Source: Phoebastria nigripes (Eukaryota > Chordata > Aves > Procellariiformes > Diomedeidae). Taken from it: a stretch of 64,000 nt of DNA. The translations under genes were made by a program, and so were the position numbers. The DNA is taken from NCBI GenBank assembly GCA_035582835.1, contig JAYKAV010002916.1:643686-707685 (forward strand), given 5' to 3'. The notes beneath the pieces are model-generated. The model searched no databases and was not told the DNA's origin. It saw nothing but the letters and a program-made list of their open reading frames with translations. Positions within the stretch are counted from its first letter, which is position 1, and each line of letters begins with the position of its first letter. This document shows positions 1 to 12,600 of this stretch, in pieces.

Positions 1-1550
1 TACCTTGCTTGATTTAGTGCACTTTGCCTAACTGGAAGACAAGCAAACAGGCACCTCTCCAGTCTTCAGCACTATCCAGCGAGAGGGGAAGTGTTAACAT
101 TTATTACTCGATACTAAACATCATTAGCAGGACCTTTTTGAGACATTTTAAAGGAAAAGTAGATATAATGCAGAATCTCAAAGTCCTTTCTCTCAGAAAT
201 ATCCAAGCTTGCAGTTCTCTTCACAACATCTCTGTATCTCACAGGGAAGCCAAATACTACCTTCAGCTGAGAAAGGCAGAAGGAATAACTCCGTGCCCTG
301 ATCGCTCTGCGTTTCTGGGTGTCTTTATCAGTGCTCCAGAGGATGCGACAGCTCAGGCAGGTGGACCTGGAAAACAATCCCAGGGGCTTACAAGTTTTTG
401 CTGATTTCGCCCCCCCCCCCATTTCCTATGAATATTATACATCATTGAAGAGCATGAGAGTGACAGAAACCCTCTGGCATGTCAGTGAATGCTATGAAGA
501 AGCGGCTGCTTGATTTCTGTTTTAGCATCATGTGCAATGTAAGACACGTGAGGCAGGAAAGCGGGGTGAAAGGAAGGTAAGGGTGTAGTTTGTCCTGAAA
601 GTACACTTTCAAGGTATGAAAAAGCACGGTCCTGCACTGCACAGGCTCTTCATCAGGGCATGAAAAAGCCTTTCGTGGCATTGCATGGGCATTACAGTGC
701 CAGTCTGCATATCGCAAGGAGGGAGATTCTAATATCCCGAAGGTGATTAAGCGGTATGGCACGGAGCTCGCATTTTCAGAAATGTCTCTGCAGTGCCCGT
801 ACATGAAGATACCTTTCCCAGGCATTGCCCTGCACCCAGACAAAGCCGTCTGGACGCTGCCTTGTTGTCTGGAAGTAACAAGGAGTGTCACCAGCCCCTT
901 CCCTTTTGCAGCGGGGATGGGAGAAGTTTATCAGCACAAAGAAATAATCGTTACCTCTGCAGCTTCTCTGTCTTTTCTGTCCTTGGTGCTTCCCTGATGC
1001 AGCTTGGGAAAAAAAAAAAGACAATAAACCAGTACTTAAACCTGTCCTTCCACATCCTCAGCTAGGTTAGAATTCCTCCATTTGATTAAACCTGGTGATT
1101 TTGGAGCATGAACCTGTGTGTACTCAGCTGGGTGTAGCTGGGAGCAACAGAAGAAAGCAGAGGCAAAGTCTCAATCTGTCAAGAACTGCTCATTGCAAAC
1201 TAGCCCAGCTTGTCCGTTTGTTATCAGCAGTTCTTTGCTAGAAATTAAGTGGGTTTTAACAACACGAGGTAAAATTTTGACTGTCAGCAGATAGCTGCAG
1301 ATCCCAACTTGTCATGAGCCCAATTAGTACAGGCGGTTGAAAGCGCCTTATTACCTGAACTGAGAGACAGTGTTTGCTGGAAAAAAATGTGTGTGTGTAT
1401 AATAGGCTTGTACGTAATACGTACATGTGCATGCGTGTGTGTATAGGTATCTCACAAATGAGCAGCAGCAGCACCGCTGGCACACGTCTTTTTCAGAAGG
1501 CAGAAGCAGTGATCTGCTAACGCCAGCTCCTGGCCTTGTTTCCCTCGGGA
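1..1550. other. Unique non-coding DNA, no gene seen
   Basis: No open frame here has recognisable protein similarity or splice-framed structure. The stretch holds an 11-base C run (410-420), an 11-base A run (1009-1019), and a short TG/TA-rich patch at about 1388-1446. Single-nucleotide runs like these are common in vertebrate intergenic DNA. I see no repeat family I can name. Confidence 0.6.
1388..1446. repeat. Interrupted TG/TA simple repeat
   Basis: A short GTGTGTGTGTAT run is followed by TACGTAATACGTACATG and a second GTGTGTGTATAG run. It is an alternating purine-pyrimidine tract with Z-DNA-type composition and a degenerate microsatellite. It carries no coding signal. Confidence 0.6.
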
Positions 1551-2960
1551 GGAAGGCGGTGGGAAAAAGCAACTCCCAGCCATGGTCAGTGGTTTTCCAG
1601 CGCAGCGCTGTATTTCTTCACGTGCCTCCCGCTGTCGCAGGCGTGGGGGGGCTGAGCCCACCTCTGCAGCTGGCTGGGAAGCAGGCGGCAGCGCCATGGC
1701 TGCAGGGCAGGCTGTGTCCTGCTGGAAAGGCACCTNGGTCCTTAACTTCTGGCAAAAAGGGATGAGTTGTGATGAAATGAGGAAGGGAAGAAGGGAAGGA
1801 AGACGAGTGCCTGGGCCAGGCAGGACAGCTCTGGTCTAGCGAGGTGTGATCGGGATGGGGCTGGTGTGCGCACCACGGCTCAGCCTGGGGCACAGTGCGG
1901 GATGTCCCAACATCTTCCCTCCCCNTTCCCCGCAGCCCTCCATCCCACAGCGGAGGCTGGTCGTGGGCTGGACGTGCTCCTGCCAGTGTGGCTGCCAGCA
2001 TCGCTCCCCAGGCTTGGACAGGATCGACAACAGCAGCACAGCCCGGGGCAGCTCTGGTGTGGCAGATGTCTCTCCGGTCACCGGTATCATGTCACCCGCA
2101 GCTTTCCCCATCCCTGCTGGGAGAGGGGTGCTGGGGCACTGAGCTGGCAGCCTGCCTGTACGGTGCGGGGGGCAGCTCCTCCGTCACGCCTGCCAATATA
2201 CATCCCACACATGCATGTGTGTATGCAGGCTTGAACACAGGGAGTTGTGCTAGGCTTCCCATAGAATTTCCCAACCAATTTTTGTGTGATAAGAAGCATG
2301 TGAAAGAGATTTATTTTTTTCAAAACAAAGCAAAACTGGAGATTAGAAGGATAAAAAGTGGGTGGCACCACCTGCAGAGAAAGAATGAGGGAAAAGTAAA
2401 TTGCAAGAAGGAAAAAGGGCAGCAGGAGAGAAGGAAAACCTTCAGACATCCTCTTTAGAGGTCCTGGCAATTCTGAGTTTCTTCCTATAGCCTGTGAGTC
2501 CTTCGAGGGGACCTGTACTCTCTGAAAGCATCTTTATTAGACTGACCTATTTTTATATGTTCAGACCTTTGACTTCCCATTTTCATTTTACCTCTAAAAG
2601 TGGAACTCGTGATCTAAGAGCTCTTAAATGGAAATAGCCTGGAACAAAAACTGCTGCAGCCACGGCACACCTTGCCTGGTGAAGGAGGAGGCACCGTGGC
2701 CGTAACGCCAGGGTGCAGAAGTGCTGGTGCGGTCAAGGGCAGGTGCTGGAAGCTGGTGGGGTGGACAACCCTTTCCAGCAGGTTGCAGCACCTCAGCAGT
2801 GGATATGAACCAGGTGCCTGGGGTCCCAGCATGCCCGAGGGTCCCAGCACACCCGTGGTCCCTGCTGCCTGTCCCGGTCCCGGCGAGCGCTGCCCGGCTG
2901 AGCCTCCCGGTGCTGGCACAGCCCGCGCCCGCCCGCCTGCCCCGCTGCTTGTCACGCTCC
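1551..2960. other. GC-richer non-coding patch
   Basis: Base composition is visibly richer in G and C than the flanks, with two ambiguous bases (1736, 1925). Several 90-190-codon open frames occur on both strands, but they overlap one another and have arbitrary low-complexity composition. That is expected when stop codons become rare in GC-rich DNA. CpGs are present but not dense enough to call an island by eye. No exon can be supported. Confidence 0.5.
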
Positions 2961-5900
2961 TTCAAAGGGAACTGTGTCTTTGCAAATCGAGCCACAAATA
3001 AGCATTTAAACTACTGCTGTAGTATTTTTCTGCACATCAAAAGCCATCAAACAAGCAACCAGTTGCACATTAAAAAACTGATCTGTGGTTGTTTCAGTCC
3101 CTCCAGCTTTCTGTTCGTGGGCAGCTCTCGTGAAAAGCCTCTTGCGTGCGTGATGGATCTCAGTAGGGTTGTTAATCACTGTCAACAACTCGAATCATGC
3201 AAAAACACAGCGCTCTTGCATGCACCATGTAATTCCGGACTGCATGTATTGTCCCCCTGCTGCTCGTGCCTATATTTATAACAACTCCAATTTTTGTTAG
3301 ATTCAAAGAGCTTTTTGATCATATTTTTGCTTTAGCTGCGTGACACAGTCAAATTGCAGTAGAAGAAAATCTGCTGTAGTGTTCAGTGATTGCCTCCTGT
3401 GAAACAACCCAGTTATCTCAGAGGGGCACATTTTAACGTATATGAAACAGGGCATTTCTCATAGCCCTGCAAAGACTTGGTTTTGGCAGACAAGCTCTGT
3501 CAAATGCCTTTGCTCAAGTAGTAAAGACTTGCAGTAAGTCTTTTAAAAGTATGTTTTCTTGGTAGCTAATAGATTGCTAGTGTTGGATCCTGCATCCTAA
3601 TGGGGACAACAGCATACGTGATGCCTTGTGATTTTTCTTTATATGAGAGTAAATACCAAAATGAGAGCATAATGTTCTGTTTATTTTTATAAGGAAATAA
3701 AGAAGTGAAAGGGCAGTAGTTTATTAGATAAAAGCTGATACAGCTGGGCCCACACCAGGGTAATTTTGTACAAATTCCTCAGAAAAACTTGATTAAGTTG
3801 ATATGTGTTTCAGGTGAAACACAAACAGGATCTGAGGATCTGGTTAGGTAAGTGTGATTCTTATTGGTAAATAAACACTGATTTGGTAAAAGCACGTCAT
3901 AAAACAAAGCAAGATTTTAGTGGTGAAAGGGGTGAAGGGAGATGGTTTGATGGAAGGGCAAGCGGAGAAATGCTCGGCTGGCTTATAGTCAAAGGTTTTG
4001 TTAGCATTCGGGGTGCTTTTACAACCAAATGCGAGCAGCCGGAGATACAGAAATGGGACAGACAGGTGTGTGAAGGAGAAAGCTGGCGAGGACTCAGCTC
4101 AGCTCTCGCCTTGGCTGTGCCGTTTGACAGCTGCCTCTTCCTGAAGGATTTGCAGCTCTCACCCCGTTCAGACACGTCTCGGTAACGTGTGATAGCCGGG
4201 GTGTTTCTAGCTCGAGCGAGCCTTCCCCGCCTTGCGAAGGCTGGCCCTGAGCATGGCCACCTGGAGCTGTTAGAGCCCGTCCCGCTCACGGTTGTCTGGA
4301 CACATAGAAATCAGACAGAAATCCCCTCGCCTGCCCCTGGGGAGGGCATCTCCATCCCTCCCATTGCGCCCGCGGGACGAGCCTGGCTCCCTCCTGCCCC
4401 GCCGTCCTCAGCAGCACCTGCGACGGCAGCGGCACCGGACTGATTCCTCCAACTTTCTGTGCTGTTACAGGATAATAATTTAACCTGCCCTCCCTCCAGA
4501 AAACCTTCTTTCTGCATGTTTTATATACAGAATCTCTTTCTCCTGAGGCCAAAACTGAGTATTACAAAATTACTTTTTTTCTAGTAAGGCAAAACCAAAC
4601 TGGTGTATACAGCAATGGATGGGCTCACACCGAGATCTCCCAAGCCTTGGAGCAAAAGCTTATGAGAAGAAAATATCAACATGCCTTTGCTAAATCAGAA
4701 GTGGAAGGGCTTGCTCCCAGCAGATCTCAGNGGAGTTTGACAAAATTAAATGTATATAACGCTTGATGTTGCAAACGTCTCATTGAAATCAATTCCTTAG
4801 GAAAAGGAAGGTGGAGTATTAAGTTTGAAAAGTGAAGTGGGGGATAGCATAGTCAAAGCCTTTCATCCATCAGGAATTTTCCATGGAGAAATGACTGGCA
4901 TGTTATATATTACATCTTATTTTTCATTTCAGGTTGTATTTTATGATCAGAGTGAACAACTACACATTAGCTGTTTTAGTAACTAGAATAATGACCCTGT
5001 AACTTCAAGATGATGTTAACAATGTCAGTTCAGTGCTTGGTACTATTTTCCATTTTGCTATAAAGTGCACAGCAGCAAGGGATTGGGACAGGGAAATGTG
5101 GAGTTACAAAGAAAAGGTGAAATTGGGAATGCATATTCCTAGCCGTGTTTTAGGGAGCCTTGATCACCTGCTAAGACATACAGCTGAGATTGATGAGAAA
5201 CACATGAAAATTAACAGAGGGATTAAAACATCTTCCATAGCGGCCAGATGAACCCGGACAAAGAGCGATGTTAATGCTGGCATTTTTGGGGGATTCACTC
5301 TGATGATATTATAAAATTCAGAGTATGTAATCCTGCCTCCCAACAGTTACTCTCTGCGCTCTCAGCTTGCACGTTGCATATTTGGGAACAAGAGCTTTCC
5401 TGTGCCCCATCCCGCCCCTCCTGAGGACTGTCACTGGACAGCCCTCAGCTGGCTTGGGTGAGAAAGCAATAGCTGCTTTATCAGGGTACGGCCGTACACT
5501 GCAGCAGATTTTCTTCATTTCTTTCAAGTATTTTGAATTTTGTAGCTCAATGAAATCTGCCTGATAAAAACGTAGGGTCTGGCTCTTGGTAGCATTGAAG
5601 ATAAAGGCAAATAACTGCATTTCTTTCTTTCATCTTTATGTCTTCTGCAAAAGTAATGTGCATCTACCGGTGATGTTAATATTCGTATTTCTGTGCTTTC
5701 CTCTGATGGAAAGATGTTTCACTAAGTGTAAGCCCTTGGCAAAATATAGTTGGAATAAGTAAAAAGAAAAAAAAAAAATCTGGCTCTTAATTCTCCTTCT
5801 GCATTCCTCATTCAGATTTGATAATTAGACCCTGAAAGTTTTTGTGTTTCAGATTTTATAGTTGACCACCTTCTCCTCAAGTTTTTATCCCCCTGCAAGT

Positions 5901-7490
5901 CCTCTCTCCATATCCCAAATGGCAGTCACTGTCCTTTGGGTTGATAAATCCATCAGAGCTCATCACCAGGCTGCTGCAGAGACCTCCCAGCACTGTAGGA
6001 CCTTCCGTCCTGCTCCGCCACAAAGACTGAGAACTGTCTTTATAGGCAGCTGATATAAAACTCCCCNGATCTTCTGCGAGAGCTGCGCTGAGCACCAGGG
6101 CTCGGAGGAGGCTGGGTCCCGAGGTGGTGGTGCCTCCAGAGCAGGACCCTTCTCCCTGCCGGGGCTCGGGCCTTCGCTGTCTTAGTGCTATCTGCTTCAG
6201 GGGGGGCTGCGGGATCAGCTCACCTTATCCTGCAACCACTTCCAGCTTCCCTACCACTAAATTCATCTCTTATCTTCCCTGGGGTCCAGCCACCTCTCCC
6301 TTTCATACGTGGTATTTCTCTCTCCACCACTGGAAATACCTCATCGTTGGCCACTGTGTGCAAATGCTTGATATAAGACTTGATATAAGATGCAGGGTCC
6401 TCTCACCAGCTTCTGCTGAGGAAGACGTCTGCAAAGTTCTCTCTCTCTTCTCCACTTGCCTTTTACTTCTGGGGAACGTGGTTGTATGAGGACTGTGCTT
6501 CACAAGAACTCAAATGCAAGATCTAAACCCACATGTATGACAACAGTGGTACACCATATGCTAGAAAAAGTTGGAGTTGTGTCCTTTGAAATGACATTAG
6601 TACCTCAAACTATTAGTAGTTAATAGTCAAGCTTTTCTTGCTAGAAAAAAATCTTGCCTATCCTGCCCTACATTTGGCTTTTTCTGCTTTAAGGACACCT
6701 TTCACTGATGATTCGTACCTGTCCTGTGGTTAATTAGTTTGCGTTTCTTTCTGCACGTCAGACTGAAGAATTCCAAGATTTCAGAAGAAATTCTTGTTAT
6801 TTGATCCAGCACTTTTGACTGTGGACTTTCAACTAGAATATCATCTCACCCCACTTTTTCATTCAGGTAGTTCATGTCTGCCATGTTAGAACATCCTATT
6901 ACTCTTTTAAAAATCAAACTAATGGTTCTGCATATAATTTTTCTGAACAATTTTTTTCCTTTTGAATACTTCCAGGTACATACTGATGAACTAACGCTAG
7001 ATACTTATATAAGTAATGTCTGTAAGAGTCAGCGATGCTCTCAAGTTTTGTTTTGNTTTTTTTAACTTCCCTTTTTAAAATCAAGTGGAAACCAGGTACT
7101 TTATTACAGCATTTTCCTCTGATTAGTTCCCACAAATGATTATGTCAAGACCAGTCAGCTAGCAGGAACATGAATCTTTTCAGCCATCAAAACAAACAGT
7201 AGTTGTTATGAGCCCAGGACTCATTGAATATAATTTAATAATGGCACCTAAATCCATACTTGTCAGGTGGCCTGACACCAGGATCCCAGGGAATAACGAG
7301 TTTGCGAAGGCAGCCGGTGCAGCAGAGCGCTCCTCGTTCTCCCCTCTAATTGCGGCCAGCGCTGCCAGGGGTGCAGCCTGAAACACGCTGACCTTTCCGA
7401 AAGCCTCCGGAGCTGCTCTGCTTTGAGTGACTGAGTCTTTTGTTTCCTGTCCTCACTTCACTCCCTCTGCTTCGTTAGGCAGGCGCTGGA
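2961..7490. other. Unique non-coding DNA with short GC patch
   Basis: Mostly AT-leaning unique sequence. A GC-richer patch lies at about 4190-4445. A 12-base A run interrupted by little else lies near 5767-5778. Single ambiguous bases occur at about 4731, 6067 and 7056. I see no named repeat, RNA gene or plausible exon. Confidence 0.5.
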
Positions 7491-7499
7491 GAGACAGGT

Positions 7500-7860
7500 T
7501 AATAAAAGGCGAGATTTAGATCAGTCGCTATGCAACAGTGCAGAAAACCAAAAATCAATCAGCTGGCCATTCAGACAATTCCTAACCACAAATTTCATAT
7601 GCCGCTGGCCCGGGGACGAGTGTGCGCTCTCCAGCTAATTGCACTAAAGTCAGATGCGTGTTCACAACGCTGTGAACAAAACTGCATGCCTAGCATCTTA
7701 TTTATTTCTCTGCTCCTGCCTCACCTTCTGAAGTGGATGATTGGGTGTGGGTAATCATTAAGATTAAGTGAGAAACCATGAAATTACATGAGACCAGCAC
7801 CCACCTCGAGACACCAATTAGAACCATTATATATTTTATATTGGTTGTCCCGGTGTGATA
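7500..7860. promoter_or_regulatory. Candidate conserved non-coding element
   Basis: This stretch has balanced composition without simple repeats. It contains several homeodomain-type cores close together, including CTAATTGCACTAAAG near 7636 and GGTAATCATTAAGATTAAG near 7750. Dense TAAT/ATTA cores in otherwise complex sequence are typical of vertebrate developmental enhancers. Conservation cannot be seen from one sequence, so this is inference only. It may equally be ordinary unique DNA. Confidence 0.3.
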
Positions 7861-10394
7861 TTTAGAATTGGAAGGTGTTTTCCTCTCACTTGCTGGAAAA
7901 GGCTGTGCAGGCTCGCTTTGCTCCCTGGCTGTAGCACGGTGTTTCCTACAGCACTGGTCCGAAATCTGCCGGTGCAACCGGTGAGCGAAGCAGCACTCGC
8001 CCCTGGAGTCCCTGCCCGTGCTGGCACGAACACGAGCCATTTTCAGAGCAGAAGGCTGCAGAGGGCTTTCCTGCCGGATGTATTTTTAAGCTGAAAAAAC
8101 CCCGATGTCACAGTTTGTTAGAAATTGTCCTTGAGTGTGCTGAAAATGAATTCCTCTGGGTGTGGGGTTTTATTCTCACTGTGGCTCTGTCACCTAATCA
8201 AGAATCGAACCAAAATCTGAACTATTTTTTAACACAAACGAGTACACCTGACGTCGAACCCGTGGGAAAACAAACTGTGCTTGATGGATGGCTGTGTGTT
8301 TATTCCTATGCCTTGCTATGTCCAGACAGTCCTTGAGTTGATCTTTCTATTATTTGCTGTCATTCTTGCAGTTTGGTTCATACCGTCCATGCGTATCACA
8401 TCAATATTCACACTGTTGTTATTCATAAAGTGCTTTGCAAGTACGTGGCAGAGGCCGGGAAGATTTTCACCATTTCTGATGTATATCATGGAAAGCAAAA
8501 AAGGTCACAGAAAGACTGTGGCATATCTGCAAATGCAATTTATGAATCCCCCTCTTTTTGAGATGTATATTCATATCTATCTAAACACAATATGGCGGTA
8601 ATGGTTTGGAAGAATCTACTGATCTTCTCACAGGCTCCCTTAAGCACAACTATTTATTGAAAACAAAAAGAAAATGTTGTATTGTACATATGTAATGTAC
8701 CAGTGAGGAAGTAATTAAAATGGCAAGGCACACCTACGGGAGAATTATGGCTGTGTTATTTCTCAGGACTCTGTTATTAAAAATAAGAAGTGAAGCTATT
8801 AGTATTAGATTTATTTAGTACTAAATTTGCTGTTCAAAAAACTGTTCAGAAAGCCCATAAAGTCAGGCAGTTACTAATAAGCAATTTTAAGACAACTGGG
8901 TAACTGAAGTGTGAAAGGCTGAAATGCCCAAAAGGTCAGATGCCTCAGAGATTTGATTTTTCTATCCAGTAAAAGTCTTAATGACTAGTTTAATTATATG
9001 ACATATTATAGCACACTGGTTCAATGAATCCAAGGAAGTTAGAAATTGCTATTTTCCTGGATAAATCATTTGAAAATAAGTTGAATTGTTAAAATAATCA
9101 TTGACTACTTCAAAAGGTTTCCACTGGCGCTCTCACAGTTCAGTAAAACTAAACTATGAGCCNAAACCTCACTGAGCTACAAGCACTTAATTGGAATATA
9201 TTTTTGTTAGTTTGCTTTTTCCTCTCTGATAACTAGACCATGATGGATATAAACAAGCTTTGGAATTGAAGTTGGTCACAGGATTAATTGCAAGTGATTT
9301 ATTCAGCACGTTGCAGCCTCTGTTCCTTGCTGTTCAGCAGTGGACATCGCTACATCCCCAGTTATATCTCACCCTTCGGCCCGTGGGTCGCCTGCACAGC
9401 GTCTGCGTTTACTCCCCATCCCCGCTCACCCCTCCTGCGGTGTCTCAGCACCGATGCCACTTCTCCCAGCCTTGCTCCCCACACTGCTGGTGACTGCTGG
9501 GAGGCATGGGGCTTGTAGTAGTCCTTGCACTCTCCCAGGTGAAGGCAGGGATAGTTTGAGGGTGTTGCACAGCTTTTGCAAAGGGTAGCTGAACCAGTCT
9601 TTGCTGAAGTGGCTACTCCCAGTGGTACTGATCCTCCGTAACGGGGGGGCCCATCTTCTAAATAACCTGAATTACCCTACTGGTTTCTGCTGCTGCAGCA
9701 TTGGAGCATGTTGCAGTGCTGTTGGGTTTTTCTCAGCCTTCCTATGAGAAAATGTTCTTCTTATCATGCAGATGGACAATTTCATCACGATAAGGCTAAG
9801 GTCCTTGGAGATATTAAGGTTGCTGATTTTAAGGTGATTTCAGCCAGCATTAGACACCAAAGACCTTCTGAGGAAACTGGCCAAAGTGNTTGCCCCAGGT
9901 CTGGCAAGGAGCCCATGCAGGAACCCATGCCACGTTTCTTCCATTTCCTTTCCTCAGTACAGAAAGAGGGATTCTGTATTAACACCAGAGGTGTGGTCCA
10001 CGAGTAAATAACATTTAGGAGTTGTTCAGTTTCTCCCTTGCCTGGATGACTGCGTATANTTGTAGCTGGTGGAGAATTTCCAAGAACAGTCTCCATAGGC
10101 GTATAAATAGCGCTTAAATGAGTGTTTTCCTCTTTGTTAATAACACAGCTTTATTTTTAACTCCTTTTCCCAGTCAGTGGCATATAGAAGAAGGATAGCA
10201 ATAGGAGGAGTAAGGAATATGTCCAAAAAGCTCTTGAAATCCGGGGGATGAATGCAGCGTAGCCATCAGTACCAGGGATTTTCACAGCCTCCCACGAGAT
10301 CTGCGGTGGTGTAACTTCTGCTGCGTAGTGTCATTGTTCTGCATGGAAATACCAGTCTATTTTTCACTTCAGCAAGCAGGCACAAAGGAGCACC
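7861..10394. other. Unique non-coding DNA, AT-rich in the middle
   Basis: About 8600-9120 is AT-rich complex sequence without tandem structure. About 9320-9520 is GC-richer. Ambiguous bases lie at about 9163, 9889 and 10060. No gene, RNA or recognisable mobile element is seen. Confidence 0.5.
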
Positions 10395-10700
10395 ATCTGA
10401 CATAATTTATTTGGGCTTTCAAAATGTCTTCAGCCAAGTCCCAGAACACAGAGTAGGAATAAACGGCCATTTGACTGTGGCAAAAGGTTAACAGTAGGGT
10501 GTCCAGAGACTTCCACATGGGGACTGTTGCTGTCTGGCAAGCTAATTAACGAGGTGGGGAAGGGAATGATTACTGATGTGGTACATTTGCAGATGATAGA
10601 GTTATTAAGATCAGCCAAAGCTGCAGTTCTCCGGTCTAAAGGGACCCTAATGAAGCAAGGTGATCAACAAGATGACAGCAAATAAAACTCAAAGTTGTGA
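10395..10700 (+). mobile_element. Ancient CR1/L3-like LINE fragment (RT core)
   Basis: On the plus strand this reads as a decayed reverse-transcriptase core of a CR1/L3-type LINE. Near 10408-10445 the DNA resembles the motif A block (DFxKAFDxVPH), with the frame broken. Near 10498-10530 it resembles the [10 protein letters not shown] block (motif B). At 10586-10597 the bases TTTGCAGATGAT still encode the catalytic Phe-Ala-Asp-Asp motif C. The order A-B-C and the spacing match the family, but frameshifts and substitutions are heavy, so it is a fossil. Assignment rests on recognised consensus text, and the boundaries are approximate. Confidence 0.6.
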
Positions 10701-10766
10701 GCTAGAACTTATGTAGGACAGAATAATTTGGAAAACTCATATGTCTGGAACTAACAGCAGTGACAT

Positions 10767-11110
10767 GAATCATAGAAATATTGTTTGGAAGGGACCACTG
10801 GAGGTCATCCCACCAAAGCCCCACCTTGAAACACCAGAGCAGGTCAACTGTGACTTTGTCTCGATGAGTTTGGCAGTCTCCAAGGATGGAGACTGCACCG
10901 CCTTTGGGTGCCTCCTCCACAGCTGCCTACCCTAACATCTTGTCTAAAGCCTCCCAGATTGCAACTNGTAGCTACTGCTCCTGACCCTACCAAAGAGGGT
11001 TTGGCTTTGCAGCTACCCTTCAAGTGGCGGTAGGCTGCCATTAGATGCACAGGCCCCTCGTCGTAGGTGACATGCTCTTGGCCCCTGGCCATCCNGTAGC
11101 TGACGAATGC
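10767..11110 (-). mobile_element. Diverged CR1 LINE 3' end
   Basis: The left edge, GAATCATAGAAATATTG, is a decayed form of the TCATAGAATCAT terminal signature that marks the 3' end of a minus-strand CR1. It is followed by the TTGGAAGGGACCACTGGAGG and CAAGGATGGAGACTGCACC blocks typical of CR1 tails. The match fades after about 11000 and the 5' edge is uncertain. It lies about 65 bp from the plus-strand ancient LINE fragment, in opposite orientation. Two ambiguous bases fall inside or at its edge (10967, 11095). Confidence 0.75.
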
Positions 11111-11689
11111 AGTCTCTGTAGTTTCTCTGTATCCTCTTTCTTGTTGACAGCAAAACAGCTTGTCGAACCTAGGTCAAATTTTATTAAAAAATTGGGCAAA
11201 ATCAAACTTTTTTTTTACTAGATCTTGTAGAAACTTTTCACTGGAAATGTTTTTACACAAATAACCTTTTTTGTTAATCAATATTTCTAAAATGCCTGCC
11301 TAGAGTTATACCAGCCATGTGCCATCAGTCTGTGCAAGCGGTCAGGAAAAGATGAGGTGCCTGAACACTTGACGAGTTATGCCTGTTGTCCAAAGTCAAT
11401 TACTCATTTTGTCTTCAGGAATGAGCATGTCCTGCTGCAAACCAGCAACCTCAGCAGCAGCAGCCAGCTCTCCCTAGACCCCAGCCCCTTCTCCTGTCCA
11501 CCNAGGCTGTTTAAAAACCACCTTGTCCTACTAATCAGCTCTGGATAGACACATCTGGCTGGGAGGTGAGTTTAGCCCGGGCTCACCCACGAGCTCCACG
11601 TGCGGGCGAGGTACCAGCCCCATCCCACCACTTGCGCCCAGCCAGCCCCGCTGCCCCAGCTGTGGGATCTGCCTTCCCCGCACCTTATT
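11111..11689. other. Unique non-coding DNA
   Basis: No gene or named repeat is seen. Composition shifts from AT-rich at 11170-11290 to GC-rich at 11560-11690. An ambiguous base lies at 11503. Confidence 0.5.
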
Positions 11690-12600
11690 TGCAGCTCCTT
11701 CGGCTGCTAATGAGATTAACGCCTGTGCCGTGGGAGTAAACGATAAGTGACATAGTTAGAATTAAGAAATTAATATGACTGCTTTTTAAATTGTGTAGGA
11801 GTTCTGCGGTGGGTTTAAAGGTGATGAGATAGCAGACACAGCACGCTGAACATTGATTTTTCTGTACAACAAGTACTATTTTTGTATTCTTGGCTGTCAA
11901 ATAAACAAAACCTACAATACAAATTAAGGGGGCATTTCCAATAAATCCCATGTTTATAAAATAGCTGGATTCTACAGGGCAGATTAATTATGGATGGTAA
12001 TTAATTTGAGCTGCTAACAGCTAAAATCATGAATATTTTAGTGGAAGTCCACCTACAGCACCGGCCCTGGAAATTACATCCTATGTTCCAGTGCCTGCTC
12101 TTATTCTGAAAACATTGCTTCCATTTGTGATGGGAAGCAACAACTTATAAACACTGCAATAATCATACAGCACCACACGCTTTCTGCTTTTCTGTATGCC
12201 AGATGAATCATCCCAGTTATTTTGTATTACAATGTTATCAGAATGGATCTCATGATGTGATTATAATGCATGTAAAGCTTAGCAAGGAAATACTATATAA
12301 ATTTTTAATATAATCTTCTATTCAATGCTCATGTTTTGTAGTGCACAGAGGCAAATTATTTTAACTAGTTTATGCCAGAGTGCATAGTTGCTGCTTGAAT
12401 TGCTTTATCTCTATCATCCAAAACTCAGTGTGATGGGAAAACACTTACTACATAATTTTATGAATGTTGTGCCACGTACATACTATATGAAGATTGCCTA
12501 TAGTATATAATTGTCTATTTTTCTATTTGAATTTTTATTTCATCCTGCTGATTGCCAAATAAGACAAGATTTTCATAGAAATTAACCATTTTCCATCATG
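11690..12600. promoter_or_regulatory. Candidate conserved non-coding element, homeodomain-rich
   Basis: This AT-rich but complex stretch is dense in TAAT/ATTA cores and lacks recognisable repeats. It contains a perfect 8-bp inverted repeat, ATTAATTA (11983-11990) and TAATTAAT (11998-12005), separated by 7 bp. Such paired homeodomain sites are a known feature of developmental enhancers. Conservation and activity are inferred, not seen. Confidence 0.4.

Noticed and set aside
65..84. Possible REST/NRSF (RE1) site beginning TTCAGCAC
   Set aside because: The left half-site is exact, but the right half lacks the GGACAGCGCC text and the spacing is wrong for the canonical motif.
1895..2458. 187-codon plus-strand open frame
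   Set aside because: It contains an ambiguous base, overlaps several other frames, and shows no recognisable motif.
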